Positions 23,250-36,022 of a stretch of 64,000 nt of DNA are shown in pieces. The notes beneath the pieces were generated by a model. The model had not been told where the DNA came from and searched no databases. It saw only the letters and a list, made by a program, of their open reading frames with translations. This stretch comes from Lantana camara (taxonomy: Eukaryota; Streptophyta; Magnoliopsida; Lamiales; Verbenaceae), in contig CM074857.1 in the NCBI GenBank assembly GCA_037501455.1, positions 128,017,501-128,081,500 of the forward strand. The letters run 5' to 3'. Every line of letters starts with the position of its first letter. Position 1 is the first letter of the stretch. The position numbers and the translations under genes are program-made.

Positions 23250-25296
23250 AACTTGGGCCACACCTCGTGGAGTTGCTAGATTGCTGTCGCAAAGCTTTGA
23301 AGTTGTGAATTTCTGACCCATTGGAATCGCTCCTCTTTTGTTTGATTGCAAAAAATAGCGTAATTATTGGCTACCCTTTGTTTGTTGCCATTGGTTTCTA
23401 CCTTTTCACCTTTGGAGTTTTGCTGCTATTGGTTTTCTGCTCTTTTTTACTTGAGAGTACTGCAAGATTTGTTTGAAACAGCTTCTGCTTTTAAAAAAGT
23501 TAACGGGGAAGTTCAAGTTATTAAATAATAGTCGGTCACAGTAGTAAAGTCTGTGAGCGTTTGAAATAACTTCTGTAATTAAAAAAGTTAACGAGGAAGT
23601 AAAAAATATTAAATAATTAGAACATGAGCGAAATCTGTGAGTGTTTGAAACAACTTCTGTTTTTGAAAGAGTTAATGAGGAAACTAAAATTATTAAATAG
23701 TTAAAACTGCAGTGTTTGTTTGTGAGGGCCGGGATTGAAGAAATGAAAGTTGTGAGCGTTTGAAGCATTTGGAATCGCTTTTAAGATAATTGAAAAAAGA
23801 ATTAGAAGTTGAAACAGTGATACGAAGTTGTTTCGGGCTTATAGCTTATTTTCGTGTATTTTAAGCAAAACGGTAAATTAACGGTCATTTTTCACCTTTT
23901 TAAAAGTGAAAAAATAATAATAATAATAAATTCCAAAAACAAACACTACCTAAGTGGGATTGTGGCTTTGCAAGTGTTTTTGAGCCAATACATAAATTAT
24001 GAATGATCATATACGTCCAAATAATTCCTAAAAGTGTTGCAAAGTTGGGCCCATATAAATGTTGTAAATATAGTGGCTTTGATGTATATATATTGACACA
24101 GAAACAAGGATATGTTACGATACGAATATGACGATATAAATTTTTTTTTGAATTTTTTTATGTGAGGAGTATCAAATATGAGTGTCTGACATGACACGAT
24201 ACGATAAAATAATATTTTTAAAAGTATCCGTATATCGGAGTAGTTAAAAAGTTTTTTTTAAGATTAATAATTTTAAATTTGAATTTCTGTAATTAGTTTG
24301 AAGGTATGTGTTCGAAGAAATTACTTTAAATATGGATATCTCATAACTCCCTTAAGGTTTTATATTTTATCTTTATGAAACTTCTAAAGTTATATTAACT
24401 AAAAATTATAAATTTGAGTTTTGTACTTCTAAAAAAGTGTTGAAATATGTACGCTTGATCACTAACACCTAGGTTGAATACAAGAATAATTCATCCACTA
24501 TAGTTCTTGGACAAACATTTCAATGCGATCAACGTCCATGTATAAATTGAAGTCTCTCACGTCTCGATTGTTATCGATTACGCGAAGACCGTTATCAATC
24601 ATACAATAAATATAATTTTCAAGATTCATGTCAAATTAACGAAAAATATAACTCTCGTCGATTGCATAATTAATATAATAAATATAAAATAGTTATTGCG
24701 TAACTAATAACCATCACAATCAGACGAGAAACATCACATTATTCAAAGGAAAACTTCAAAATACTTACTAATGAGATGACGCGTAATTAAGGACCAGATA
24801 AGGACTAAGATTGCTTGTCCTATAATACCGAAGACTTTGTATTTGTAATGGATTAATATTTTTAAAAATATTAATTTATCGTATTGGATATTCGTATTGA
24901 ATATTATATTTGATATTTTTAAACTCATATCAGACATCGTATTTAATATTTCTTACGTGTAAAATTTATAAAAAAAATTTATATCGCCTATTTATATCAT
25001 GTCATGTTAATATCATATTATGTTAGACATTTATATCAAATATCATATTTGACACTTTTAAAAATATCATTTTATCATATCAACTATTCATATTGGACAC
25101 CATAACTGATATTTCTCACGTGAAAAATTCATAAAAATATTTATATCATCGTATTCATATCATGTCGTAAACCGATCAAACCAAGCTCGATTCGCTACAA
25201 ATTCCCACATTAACTTTGAAGCTATTACACCCAAAGGGGTGAAACCACAGAAGCAGGTAATCCTTACTTCAAGACAGATGGTGAAGAACACTGTTC
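23250..25296. repeat. Intergenic, several old repeats
   Basis: Four degenerate direct repeats starting near 23471, 23559, 23643 and 23758, each beginning GTTTGAAA-like, then AACTTCTG in the first three, and ending in GTTAA(C/T)G(A/G)GGAA. At 24110-24245 and 24860-25175 lie members of a dispersed family with strings such as ACGATACGAATATGACGATA and GTATCGGAC or GTATTGGAC; the second holds inverted copies. No gene is seen. Confidence 0.45.
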
Positions 25297-25456
25297 AAGC
25301 TCACACACAAGAGGGAGGAAACGAAAGATTTGATTGATCTATTACTCGATCGAAATCCCTTTCGCGAAAGAGTTCGGTTACCAACGCTTCCCAACTATCT
25401 TCGATCGAGCAACAGATCAATCAATCTTTCATTCCTTCCCTCTTGCGTATGAGCTT
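25297..25456. ncRNA. Long near-perfect hairpin, possible MIRNA-like or small inverted repeat
   Basis: The left arm 25297-25356 and right arm about 25398-25456 pair over about 60 bp with roughly eight to ten mismatches or bulges. Matched cores are GATTGATCT, CTCGATCGAA and AAGAGGGA. The loop is about 40 nt. I matched it against no known plant miRNA from memory. There are no obvious terminal repeats of a MITE, but an unknown small inverted repeat element is the main alternative. Confidence 0.4.
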
Positions 25457-25920
25457 TATCCATATCGTCATGTCCGTACCATGCAACATGATTTTATATA
25501 TATCAAGTTCAAGTAATTCCTAATATACCCATTCGTGATCGATTCAAATGATTAATGAATTTATTTTTTAGTACTGGATCGCGAGTTTAAATCCCACCTG
25601 AATGTGTAAGTAAAAAATAAAAAATAAAATACTATATAATTTTGGATTACCAAAAACACCCTTCAAACTTATGAACCAAAAACGGTAACAAACATTTCAG
25701 ATTTCCCATTTCCTCCGCCAGCAGTTCGATCGTCCTCAACACAGAACCAATGGAAAAAACAACCAGAAACCCATGGGCTGATGTACAATGACAAATCTGT
25801 CCCTGGCTTCATTTCTAGGAAGCATCCAAAGAAAAAAAGAAATAAACCCAAAACACAAGAGGGCATTCCAGCCATAAACAAAATCCAGCAAGGGCATAAA
25901 TGGAATTTCACCACTCTCCA

Positions 25921-26572
25921 TCAGTATGCAAAGGCATTCGATCGAGTTCTTGCCCTTTGCCCTTTTGCAGAAGATGAAGATGATGATGAAGATGGCGATG
26001 AACTTGCAGCCATTGAACAGTTGTACTCTAAGGTACAACCACTTTTAGCAGGGATCTCCTCTTCGTCCATGAAGATTTGCCTGCATCTGCAATCCACGCT
26101 GCAAAACGCCTTATCCCCTCTGCAGCAAAAGAAACCACTGATTATACTTATATGTGTATGTATCTGCATTTTTTGGGGGGTTTTAGCAGAATCCCACTTG
26201 TTTTTCCTCGGATTTATCTTCAGGGTGCCGATCAAGGACCAATCTTTCTCAAGATTTCAGCGTTTCTACCAGAGATTTGAAGTTTGAACTGAGAAAAGCA
26301 AACGAAGAACAAGAAGGGATGGAAAGAAAAGCTTACTTATACATGTAGATATCTTTCCCAGGTAGGAGCTTCTGGTTGCAGAGGAAACAATGCTCGAGAA
26401 ACCCACGAACGGAGGAGAACTCCGGCGGCGGCGCTTTCCTCGAAAAGACTCCGGGAAACGGCGGCGTTGGGGTGGTGGGTGATTTTATCATGCTACCTTT
26501 GCTGATGACTTGAGGGCTTCCTTTTTCGGAAAGATCCCTGTGGTTTTCGAGTATTATGCTTAGCCCCACCAT
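25921..26572 (-). CDS. FCS-like zinc finger (FLZ, DUF581) protein, two exons
   Basis: Exon 1 26572-26337 and exon 2 26119-25921 give 144 aa. The splice TATAA|GTAAGC with TGCAG|A restores the codon for K79. The FLZ domain spans residues about 58-100: FLEHCFLCNQ with C62 and C65, then GKDIYMYKG, then FCS (C85) and CRCRQ (C89). FLZ proteins are plant-specific scaffolds that bind SnRK1 kinase subunits in energy and stress signalling. The C-terminus is a Ser run followed by a basic tail (GQRARTRSNAFAY). The 217-bp intron sits inside the zinc finger, as in many FLZ genes. The open frame on the opposite strand at 25781-26287 is a shadow. Confidence 0.93.
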
Positions 26573-26587
26573 CTAATGCTCCCTTTG

Positions 26588-26637
26588 CGGCGGCGGCGGC
26601 GGCGGTGGTGGTGGTGGTGGTGGTGGTGGTGGTGGAG
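26588..26637. repeat. (GGC)n(GGT)n microsatellite in the FLZ leader
   Basis: About six GGC units followed by about ten GGT units, starting about 16 bp upstream of the FLZ start codon; on the transcribed minus strand it reads as ACC/GCC repeats, so it is probably in the 5' UTR. Confidence 0.85.
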
Positions 26638-26699
26638 GGAGGAGAGGAGGTTTTTGGGGTGATGAAAAGATGGCAAGAATAAATACAGAGCACTTAGCA

Positions 26700-28334
26700 G
26701 GAGAGGAGCAGTGAGCTGTAGTGCTTGTTAACTGCCACGTACACCCTTTTCATATAGCTAATTGATTTGCTTGCATATTTTCAGTTTTTATTTTTTTGAT
26801 TTTTGATTTGGATTTTTAATTTTTTTAATTGATTTTGGGGAAAACAAATAAATAAATCGAGTTTTTTATTTTTTTTGTCGTTTTGGTCTGATGGGAGTTT
26901 TTACTTCCCTTTATGGCACTTTACTGCAGTTTCTGAATTGCAAGATTTTACTCCTAACAATGTGGATGGTGGGGTATCGGGTCAGATAGTGTAGGTTAGC
27001 GGTTCGATGTTATATTATTTTAATTAGAAGTCTCGAGTTTAAAATTTTGAGAACGTAATTATTATTAATAGGAAGAATTTTATATTTTAAGTGGTTCGTT
27101 TTGATTAGAATTATGAAAATGAGTTATAGAATAAAAAAATTGTGGATGGTGAAGTGGGGTTGGGGGTGTTAATAAGAGGAAAAAATGAGTTTTTAGTGAC
27201 TTTACTAATTAGGCATAAAGTGGATTTATATTGGGAAATTTTAGTTTACCCCTTTTCGGCCTTATTTTTGAGTTGGAATTATCCGGTTCGATGAGTTCTT
27301 GAGCGTTCGTTCAATCAATTTTCGATACGTTAGTAATCAGATTTTGATATAGTTGGTTTCGGAGAGCATCTGTAGTTAGGTTTGAATATTGTTCGAAGGT
27401 GAATTCAATTTGAGTGAGTTATTGTAGGGAAGGGTTTTACTCATCTTTGTAATTTTTGTTTTTAATTTATCAAGATTTTATTGAATAGACGTTTTTATGT
27501 TATATAAACACGTCTAAAAGTAATATTTATATCTTATTGCATATTATATCAGAGTCGTCGGCATGATAAATAATATATTTGATATTATTTTCGATAAAGT
27601 TTATATCATATCATCGCCTTACCGTCACAAAATCATGAAAAACTTTAAGTCTATAATGTATGTCTACAAACACGACGATAAATACGACACGAATTAATTC
27701 AGCGGTTTGGAGTGGGACATGCGGATTTGGTTTTGTCCTATTGATGATATACATGCATTCATTAGTCCTTCTCGGTCGTCTATGAATTTTGTTACTTTTG
27801 AATTTTGATTCATGAGATTTGGGACCAAATGAGAACACCATGGGAGATTGACACACACGTACCATCATTTAAATTGTATGATTTCATTATGAATTTTCTT
27901 TTTTTTTTTCTTTCTTTTTATATTTTTGAGCTATTTTTAGATTATTTTGGTGGGATTTACTGAGCTGTAAAATTATTTCAAGTAATGCAATTTTGATACC
28001 ACCTATGGTAAATTTTCGTAGAATTTTAAACTATTTTAAATTACAGTCGTAACTCATAACTTTTGAATTGAATAAAGTCCTACTAAAATGCATTTGATGT
28101 GACAATAATATTAAATTTGCCTATGTGTTTGACTTATGGATTATAACATTGTATTTTATTAAAGTGAATTTTAGTTGCATCTAAGGTTTTGACTAATTGG
28201 TTCATTAATCAAAACAGAAATTAGGACTTACGTATAGTATTTTGCTATATATATATATATATATATCGGTATTAATAAATGTCCTAAAACTATGAGCGAG
28301 AAGTGAAACAACCGACAATAATCGATTTCTTTAG
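26700..28334. other. Intergenic; SINE-like and dispersed-repeat remnants
   Basis: A stretch at about 26995-27110 (GTTAGCGGTTCGATG, then TTAGAAGTCTCGAGTTTAA, then TAGGAAGAATTTTATA) resembles the repeat at 41325-41470 and may be a decayed tRNA-derived SINE. About 27495-27650 resembles the ACGATACG dispersed family. An (AT)n run lies near 28241-28268. No gene is seen. Confidence 0.35.
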
Positions 28335-28719
28335 CGGACAATTACTCAAAAATCCCCAAGTGTAAACTGAATTTCCTTTTCACTCCCCCATTTTGAAAAA
28401 GTTCCTGTTCACTCCCCAATTGATAAACAAAAATTCTTTTCACTCCCCAAGGTTGTATAATAATTCAGGAATTGCGTACAATTTTTAGGGAATTGCGTAT
28501 CTAAATCCCGGAATCTCGTATATACGAGATTCTGGGATTTTTATACGCAATTCCCTACAAATTGTACGCAATTCCTAAAGACAATGTACGAACATGTACT
28601 ATTTGTGGGGACCTAAAAGGAATTTTGTTTTTCAATTAGGGATTGAACGGGAACTTTTTCAAAACTGGGGACCTAAAAGGAATTTTTTCAACTTTTTGGT
28701 ACTATTCAAAGATTTTCCC
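28335..28719. mobile_element. 385-bp palindromic MITE with 9-bp TSD
   Basis: The exact 9-bp duplication TTTCTTTAG lies at 28326-28334 and 28720-28728. One end reads CGGACAATTACTCAAAAATC, the other ends AAAGATTTTCCC. The centre is the perfect palindrome AATCTCGTATATACGAGATT, flanked by inverted ATTGCGTA/TACGCAAT motifs. It is the same size as the copy at 51706-52090, which lies in the opposite orientation. Confidence 0.88.
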
Positions 28720-28728
28720 TTTCTTTAG

Positions 28729-31032
28729 TGTCGTCAAGAAATTAACAATTTTTAAATTATAAAATATTTTCTTTTCGTTATACTGAGTTTGACGAATTAA
28801 ATTCGAATTAGAATGATTGATATGTGCACTTTGTAAAATCCCTTTTTGTATTTCCTTTAATCCAATCGGAGAGAGTTGTCAATTTGATCTAGAAAGAGAA
28901 CACGACTGAACATTCTTTGGACTACTTAATCGAGGATTGTCGGAAATTTTTTCGAAAACCTTGGAAATACACTATCAAACAAAATCCAAGATGAGTGCTC
29001 TCCTATTCCGACTTCCCCAGAGCTTCCAGTAGCACAGACGGGCTCTGTGCCCATCTAATTCATGGAATACGTGATGATCCAATGGTTCTTACTTAGGGAA
29101 TTCTGGGCTTAACTGCAAGAAAGGTCTAGTGTCAGTGTGTTAATAAAAAAATGGAAAAGGACTGCCGCTCGATGGGTACACGAAAATAACGAAGTTACTT
29201 TGATTACAGAACCATTGCCTGTCTCTTGGAACGAATTGAATGATCGGATTGAAGGTTGCCCCCTCTCCCCCTCACTCTCCTTTCCCTAATATGAACCTTG
29301 ACTCGTTGAGTCATCCCAACCGATTCTTCCAATCTATCATTTTTTGAATGATTTGGAACTTGGAAGATCCAAAACAAAAAAATAGTGGCATTTGCTAACA
29401 AAAGGGTGGACAACAGTCTCGCAGACGCTATGATTAAAATGAGTCAAAACATGGAAGATTTGAAGAAGGAATGAGAACATCAACCGAAACATTTCGAATG
29501 TGAGAGTGATATGATCGACAATTAGTTTTTTACATATTTCTGGTAAAAATAAAATAAAATAAAATAAAATTTTGGCCAGTTAGGAGGTCCATAATCAGCA
29601 TTCTTGTATTAAAGAAAGCTAATTAATAGATGTAATTAATGAATAAGAAAGCCATAAAAAATCTAATAAATATGAGTATGGTTATTATTAAAAAGAAAAT
29701 CATGTTACGGCAATTAAGCTTACATATATACAGAGTACTATTCTGCAAACTTCAACATTGGATCGTACATATAACACTAAATAAAGCCGGCGCAGGAGTA
29801 CTTCCAATTAATGCTCTAATTAATCTCTTCACACATATCTATAATGTCATTTAATTACTTCTGAAAATCTTTAATTTATTTTGTAGCTGTGGGAGTGGGA
29901 TTAATCAATCCCATGCAATGTCAACTTATTATTATTGATCCATCTCACCATGTATTAATTCCTTTCAATTATGTTAATTTTCGGGCATTAGAACCATCGA
30001 TTTTAGGTGTTTTAAATGGGATCTCTCCTAATATAATCTTTTATACGAGAATCAGTGAGAGTTACTAAAGATGCTTTACACAGGGACCTCTCCTACGTAA
30101 GTTTTTACATTCACAAGGTTCGAATCTGAGATCTTACATAAGTGAACTCAAGCCCTTATCCACTTGAGGCAACTACTCGTTTGTTAGTTTTTCACTATTA
30201 TGCTAGTTGTATATGCTTGATATATTCGATTGACTCACCACAATATCGAGTTGTTGAAATACAATACTATTCGGATGGTCTGTAATTTGATTGAGTTATT
30301 GTATATTCAGTTTTGGTGAAATAAACATCTTAAGAGGACCATAATATGAAATTCAATTTGTACGGTAACATCGAAGAAAGATCCCACGAGTAATTAAATT
30401 ACCCTAAAATCGACTTTTGGGTTTATTTGAGTAGAAACTTGTCTAGGTTTTGTATTATTTGGAGAAAAATCATACTGTGTTGGTGTTGCGTACGAGGAAA
30501 AAAGTTTCATATCGTGTCCATATCGTGCACTGCGAAGCGTAGGATAAGTATTAGGGTTTTGCCTTCATTCGTCAACCTCTCCCAACAACCTTCGAGTCGA
30601 ATGCTACTTTATTAGCTTCATTGAAGATTCAAATTTACCCTAAGAAAATATAGATTCTTCTTGGTGAAAGCACATAGTAATTTCAAACTAAAATAATAAT
30701 AATTTCAGTGTAGAGTTACTCTTGGTTTTAACCGTACAGAAGCAGTTGAAGTTTTAAAAGAATTATTAATGCATCTACATGATGGTAAATATTAGATCCT
30801 AGGGGTAAATATTTGGAGGGTTTTATTACTAAAGCATTTATTGGTTAAAAAACAAACTATGAAATATGCAATAAATGAAGTAGCTAGCTTGCTTATATTA
30901 ATCAAACTATAAATATGTATAAACTTTCAATTAAATAAAAAGTTAATTACCCTAAGTCCAATTAGAACTTGATTAAATTCCGCCACCTATAGGTTAACCC
31001 ATAATATAACTTGTATTTCAAGTTTCGAAAAG
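28729..31032. other. Intergenic; no gene recognised
   Basis: Stops are frequent in all frames. A less AT-rich patch at about 28985-29450 looks like decayed coding or organelle-like sequence but I could not identify it. About 30095-30180 has TTCGAATCTGAGATCTTACA and CCACTTGAGGCAACTAC strings like those in tRNA-related SINEs. Nothing else is supported. Confidence 0.4.
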
Positions 31033-31260
31033 TTTTTTTTTTTTTTGGTTTGAAAAAGAAGCGCTAATAGGCTTCCTCAATAACTAATTCCACCAGATCC
31101 CCCACATCAAAAGGGAGCTCAAATCACGTTTACAATTCCAGAAGCTGGTGTTCCTTCTTGGCAAGGTAATCTGCACAACAATCAGCTTCTCTGTTGAAAT
31201 GCTTGAGGTGTACCTCCCATGACTATCTCAAAAGGTCGCGAACATCGACAATAATGTTAA
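31033..31260 (-). pseudogene. Truncated LINE (L1-type) remnant with RNase H tail and poly(A)
   Basis: On the minus strand the sequence encodes WEVHLKHFNREADCCADYL followed by AKK, typical of the RNase H end of plant L1-type polyproteins. It then stops at 31132-31130 and continues about 85 bp to a 14-A tail (seen as T at 31033-31046). An in-frame TAG lies just before the WEVHL part. It is a 5'-truncated dead copy; target duplications were not found. Confidence 0.65.
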
Positions 31261-31839
31261 GAGAATAAATTTCTTACTAGTGGAATACTTGTCTCGTACC
31301 TTTATCATAAATCGGAGAATATTTATTAGTGATTTCTTACTAAATTAATGAAATCATTTAAGAAAATCTATTACAAAATTATGTTAAATATCAATATTTT
31401 CTTCGAATGAATAAAATGCAATCTTGCAAGATAACCTTTTGATTTAATTGTTCTACATTAGACTCGTACAACTTCTATGTTGCAATTTCACATGAGCTGA
31501 TAACAACGTACTGTTATCAACTAAAAAAAAACTCTTTTAACCTAAAATCAATGCCAATACTTTATAAAAGATCTTGTTAAAAAATCTACACCAACACTCA
31601 CCATGAAATCTTTAACGTAAAATATAATATATTTATTGTCTAAGCGATCAATGTCTCTAAAATTATGTGTATATTAGATCTAAAAGTGCAAGTTTTTCCT
31701 AAACATAAGCATTTCTAAATTGAATCCAACACATTACCTTTTCAATCTTGTTTGTTTAGTGGCTGACATTGTAATGTGGTGTTTGGGCCTAATGCAATAT
31801 CTTGTCCTTTCTTTGTATTTCCCCTACTTTTCACTTTTC

Positions 31840-32175
31840 ATAGGGTTATGGAATATGAATACCGACATGCGATATGAACACGGCACAATACGAATATATT
31901 GACATGGATTTTTTTTTAATTTTCCATGTGAGGAATGTTGGATTCGAGTATCAGACACGATACGACACGACAAAATTCATGATATTTTTAAAAGTATTCG
32001 TGTATCTTAGACATAGGGTATAAACACACACTCTCTCTCTTTCTCTCACACACACACATATATATAGACATTTATATTGGACACCGTATCAGACATTTTT
32101 TATATAGAAATTCAAGAAAAAGTTTCTATCATCATTTTTCGTATCATATCGTGTTCATATTACTACATCGTCGAG
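31840..32175. repeat. Dispersed ACGATACG-type repeat, with an inverted second half
   Basis: Strings such as GACACGATACGACACGACA and ATATTTTTAAAAGTATTCGT at 31850-32010, and inverted relatives (GACACCGTATCAGACA, TCGTATCATATCGTG) at 32080-32165, with CT and CA microsatellites between. Relatives occur near 14490-14640, 24110-25175, 27495-27660, 49905-49985 and 51210-51375. The class of the repeat is not clear to me. Confidence 0.5.
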
Positions 32176-34450
32176 TTATGTATCAATATTACACATAACT
32201 AGTTCATACTTGTCAATGGGGTACTTATTCAATCCAAATGAAGCATAAACATAGCTTTAAATGATTCAAACCAACAATCAAAGCATTTGGGCAAAATAAC
32301 CTAAATACGAGCCGTCAAGATTCTTGGATTTTCGTAATGATTATCCATGCTTAAAGCTCTTGAAAAGGGCCAAAATGCAAAAAAACTAGGAATAGAGGGC
32401 TTCATTTTGAAGGAATCAGAAGATGAGGGACCAACAAGCAATTTTGTAGGTGTGACTGGGATGTGTGATAGGATGGGCCCTAATGTCGGCCCAAGTTAAC
32501 CAAAGCAAAGAAAGCAAACCTATTTGGGCTTTCTTTATTATAACAAAAGGGCCCACATTCAGACCCAATTTTTTGGACTGTTGTGAAATATTGGGCCACG
32601 TTTATAGTGATAAGGGTCGATAATAAACTGGTCCATTCTAAAATTTTAAGTGTGACATGACATCTTAGGGTGTGTTTGGTTGGTTGGAAGGAGGGAACAT
32701 AATTGGGACGAAAACAAGAATTTAATCGAATCATAAGCCGATCCGAGCCGAGCCGAGTCTCAATATTTGACTAAAATGAGATTCGATTCAAGCTCAAATT
32801 AGGATGAGTCGTGCCACCGCACGAGTTCAATATTTGGTTAAAGTGAGACTCAATTTATCCTCAAATCAAGATGAATCGGGTCGGTCCACTAAATAGTATT
32901 CAAGTCAATATTTTTCAAGCTTGGATTTTTTCATGGCTCGAGCTTCAATCTTAAAAAATTCTGGATGAGCTCGTGAGTAGATTTGTTGACTCGGAAATCA
33001 AGTTAATAAATATAGAGGTGCAAATGAGCCGAACCAATTCGTTAGTTTGTCAAACAGATTCATCATAAATTCGAACTCGAGTTCGAGCCTGGAAAAAAAA
33101 AAAAAAAAGTCTCAGCTTGTTTGCATCCCTTAATAAACATGCAATTAAATTAATAAAGTTTACTAAAAAAATTATGGCACAAATTAATAATTTTGCAGAG
33201 AACTCTATTTTGTAGGTGTTGATTGCCAACCCGGCCCAACAACCGACTTTGGGCCTAAAAAATTTCTGCAAATAAAGATATAATTGAAATTTGTCTCTAT
33301 TTGCAAAAACTTTAGCGCCCATAAGCTCAATGTGAATCAGTTGCGGTGCTCGTTGTGCGTAAAGGTCTCGGCTTTATCAAATTTGTTTGACGATGAAGAG
33401 AAATTGAGGTGTAGTTTCTTATTTTCTTGATGCAGCTGTGATTTTCCATTTTGGTTTTTATGGTTCAGTTGAAAATTGAAATGCGGTTGTTCATGATGAA
33501 GCATTAGTGTTATGCATTTTAGCTGTGAAGTAGCAGGGTTTTAGTCCTGAATTAAAGCATTTTAGTTCGTGAAAGATGGGATTTTCCGTGTAAATATTTC
33601 TAGGGAAGTTTTGTGGGTGGTTCCAGGTTTGGTGTTTAATGGATGGTACTGTTTTTTGGGGAAATTAGGCATTTGAGGTAGTTGAAGTAATTCTTGAGTG
33701 CAGAAACGGAATCAGGAGGGGGATGGGGTGAGCAAGGAAGCTTATGAGAAGTAGCAAACATTCTTTATATGATTCAGATTATTGCTGTTAACTACTGTAT
33801 TAAAGAAGATAATGCTACTATGTTAGTGAACTGTTTTAAAGCCAGAACAATTTGCATGAAGATCAATGCCGAGGTCTATTAGGTGTACGTTTCATTATTT
33901 AAAGACGCCTTATGATCTCGCTGCTGCTGTTCAATAGGTTAGATTGATGGTTCCCGAATGTTATATGAACAAGGGATTGTAAATTCAGGAGATTCCTAAG
34001 TTCTTTAATAGAAGCTGCGAATGCAAACAGATTTATTTGGTTTCGTAATTGTTGGAAAAGAGAAAAGGAAAATTGTAATAGGTATTTGTTAATGTTTTGA
34101 GAAACTTGCAAACACACTCCATGATCATTCCTGAAAGTTATTCTTGGCAGTTGGCACTAAACACTATTGGTTTTGTCCTAAACAGATAATAGTCTTGTTT
34201 ATGTGTCTGTTTTTAAGAACTATACAAACATAATGACATTGCATGTTGGTGTGCGTATTTGCTATACAATCAAAAGGAAGTACTTTTTATATTGTTCCAA
34301 ATAAGTACACTTTACATCAATACAGAGTTCTTTACTTCACTTATAGTCTGTAACTTCTACGACAAATCTCTCGCTCGTTGCGAAAATGACATATACTCCA
34401 TTCCCTTTTTCCCTAATACTACTACTGCTGCTGCAATTTTCTCCGTCTTT
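32176..34450. other. Intergenic upstream and downstream remnants; no gene recognised
   Basis: About 32730-33110 is rich in GAGCCGAGCCGAG and CGAGTTCGAGC motifs and has a hAT-like end (AGAGGTGCAAATGAGCCGAACC, about 33015-33036) and an A run at 33092; it may be a decayed hAT non-autonomous element. From 33300 to 34440 I see no coding frame; the part adjoining 34451 is probably 3' UTR of the MATE gene. Confidence 0.35.
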
Positions 34451-36022
34451 TCAACTTGTTTGAACAGTCGTGATTACTCCTTCCTCACATTTCACCAATA
34501 AATCTGCATTTACATGTTCATTACTTTCACCAACCATGTCTTTTGCCTTCAAAGACTCATAATCCCAATCTGTCTTATGTACAGTTATCAAAATTGATAA
34601 GACGCATGCCACTTGAGCTGCTAAAAGCCCATAACTAAGGCCCAAGAACCCGAGTTTCCAGAAAAAGGCCAAAGCTACTGCCACTGGTGTCCCAATCATA
34701 TAAAATGAGCAAAAATTTATCCCGGCCCCAATCCCGGGCCTAGCACTTCCTCGGAGGACCCCACAGCAGGTTGTTTGTGGACAATTGGCAAGCTCACAAA
34801 GGCCAATAATGGGAAGTACAGCCACAGTCAGCTCAAGAACTTGATTATCATTGGTAAAAACCTCCGCCCAGACTCTCCTTCCTACAGTGGTCAACAGAAA
34901 TCCAAACACTGATGTTGAAAAGGCCAGAGCTATGGCTACTGCAGTTGCCAAACGTGCCTTGTGGGGCCTACCGGCTCCGAGTTCATTCCCCACTCTAGTT
35001 GAAACCGATGCACTAATTGCTGAAGGCAACGTGTACATAAGGGATGTCGTTTGTATTACTATTGCTGATGTGGCTAGCGCAATTCGGGGATCGTAGAGGT
35101 AACCGGCTAGAAGGGTCATGAACTCATACCACCACCATTCGAGGCAGACGCCTAAGCAGCTAGGGATTGCTAGACGGAGCAGCGGGCACCATTCATCCCA
35201 AAACGAGGTGGTGGTTGTCGTGGAATCAAGCTTATTTATAGGAGGTTGTGATAAAGGTTGACAAGTTGGCTTCCTTAGCTCATGGGTGTAGTTTATGTAC
35301 ATTAGAAGAAAGAACAAAGTGTTTAAATTGGCAATGAATGTGGAAATCGCGATTCCTTTGATTCCCAGACGGTGGTGGAAAGTGAAGAAAATGGTGATGG
35401 GAAAATGTAGGATTGTTGCTAGTGCAGTGCACCAGAGGAGTGGCCATGTTGTCCCTTTGCTTCTTATATAGATTCGTAGAGGTTGAAGTAGGCTATTGGC
35501 AATAAGATCAGGCACCGCAAAAAGGCAGTAAAGGCTTGCAATGTGCACTACTTGGGGTTCTTGGTGCAGAATTAGCAAAAGCGGCTCAAGATAAATCCAA
35601 AGAATTCCAATGGGTATGGATGCGAGAAGTAACAAGAATATTGTTCTTTGGAGAGAGAGAGAAACCATGGTCAAGTTCTTTGAACCAAAAGCTTGGCTGC
35701 ATAACGGCTCCAGTCCCATGGCTAGGCCAGAAAGGACAGAGTAACCAGTAATGTTGGTGAAACCAATGGCTAATGCTCCTCCAGCTAGCTCTAAGCTGCC
35801 TAGGCGGCCCATGCAGGCAACTGAAACCATGTTTTTCAGGTAACTTGATATTCCCATAATTAATATCGGAAATCCAATGTTTGCTGTGTTTCTGAGTTCG
35901 TCTGCCACCTATCAGTAAAAGAAAATGTTAATTGTCAGAATCGAAATTATGTGAATTGTTTTTTGAAAGACATATTTTGCTGTTCTTACCTCTATCATTG
36001 TCAGGTTCTTTTTGGCTGCCAT
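34451..36022 (-). CDS. DTX/MATE efflux transporter, two exons
   Basis: Exon 1 36022-35990 encodes MAAKKNLTMIE; exon 2 35908-34451 encodes 485 aa, giving 496 aa. The splice is GAGAG|GTAAGA and GATAG|GTGGCA, phase 0, so the residue after E11 is valine; reading exon 2 alone from GTG would miss the true start. The protein has about twelve hydrophobic helices and MATE signatures: GSLELAGGALAIGFTNITG, PLCSQAFG, VGNELGAGRP and CPQTTCCGVLRGSARP. These resemble the DTX48-DTX56 (ADS/ABS3-like) group. MATE carriers export organic cations, hormones or secondary metabolites by proton exchange, and this group is reported on endomembranes. The substrate cannot be read from sequence. Confidence 0.94.

Noticed and set aside
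25781..26287. 168-codon plus-strand frame
   Set aside because: It is antisense to FLZ exon 2 and its intron; the minus-strand model has a complete domain and proper splicing.
28985..29450. Organelle DNA insertion
   Set aside because: The composition looks different from the flanks, but I could not match it to any plastid or mitochondrial gene.
35908..35908. GTG as start of the MATE protein
   Set aside because: It is preceded by a TGATAG acceptor, and an 11-codon exon with ATG and GTAAGA donor lies 82 bp upstream in phase.
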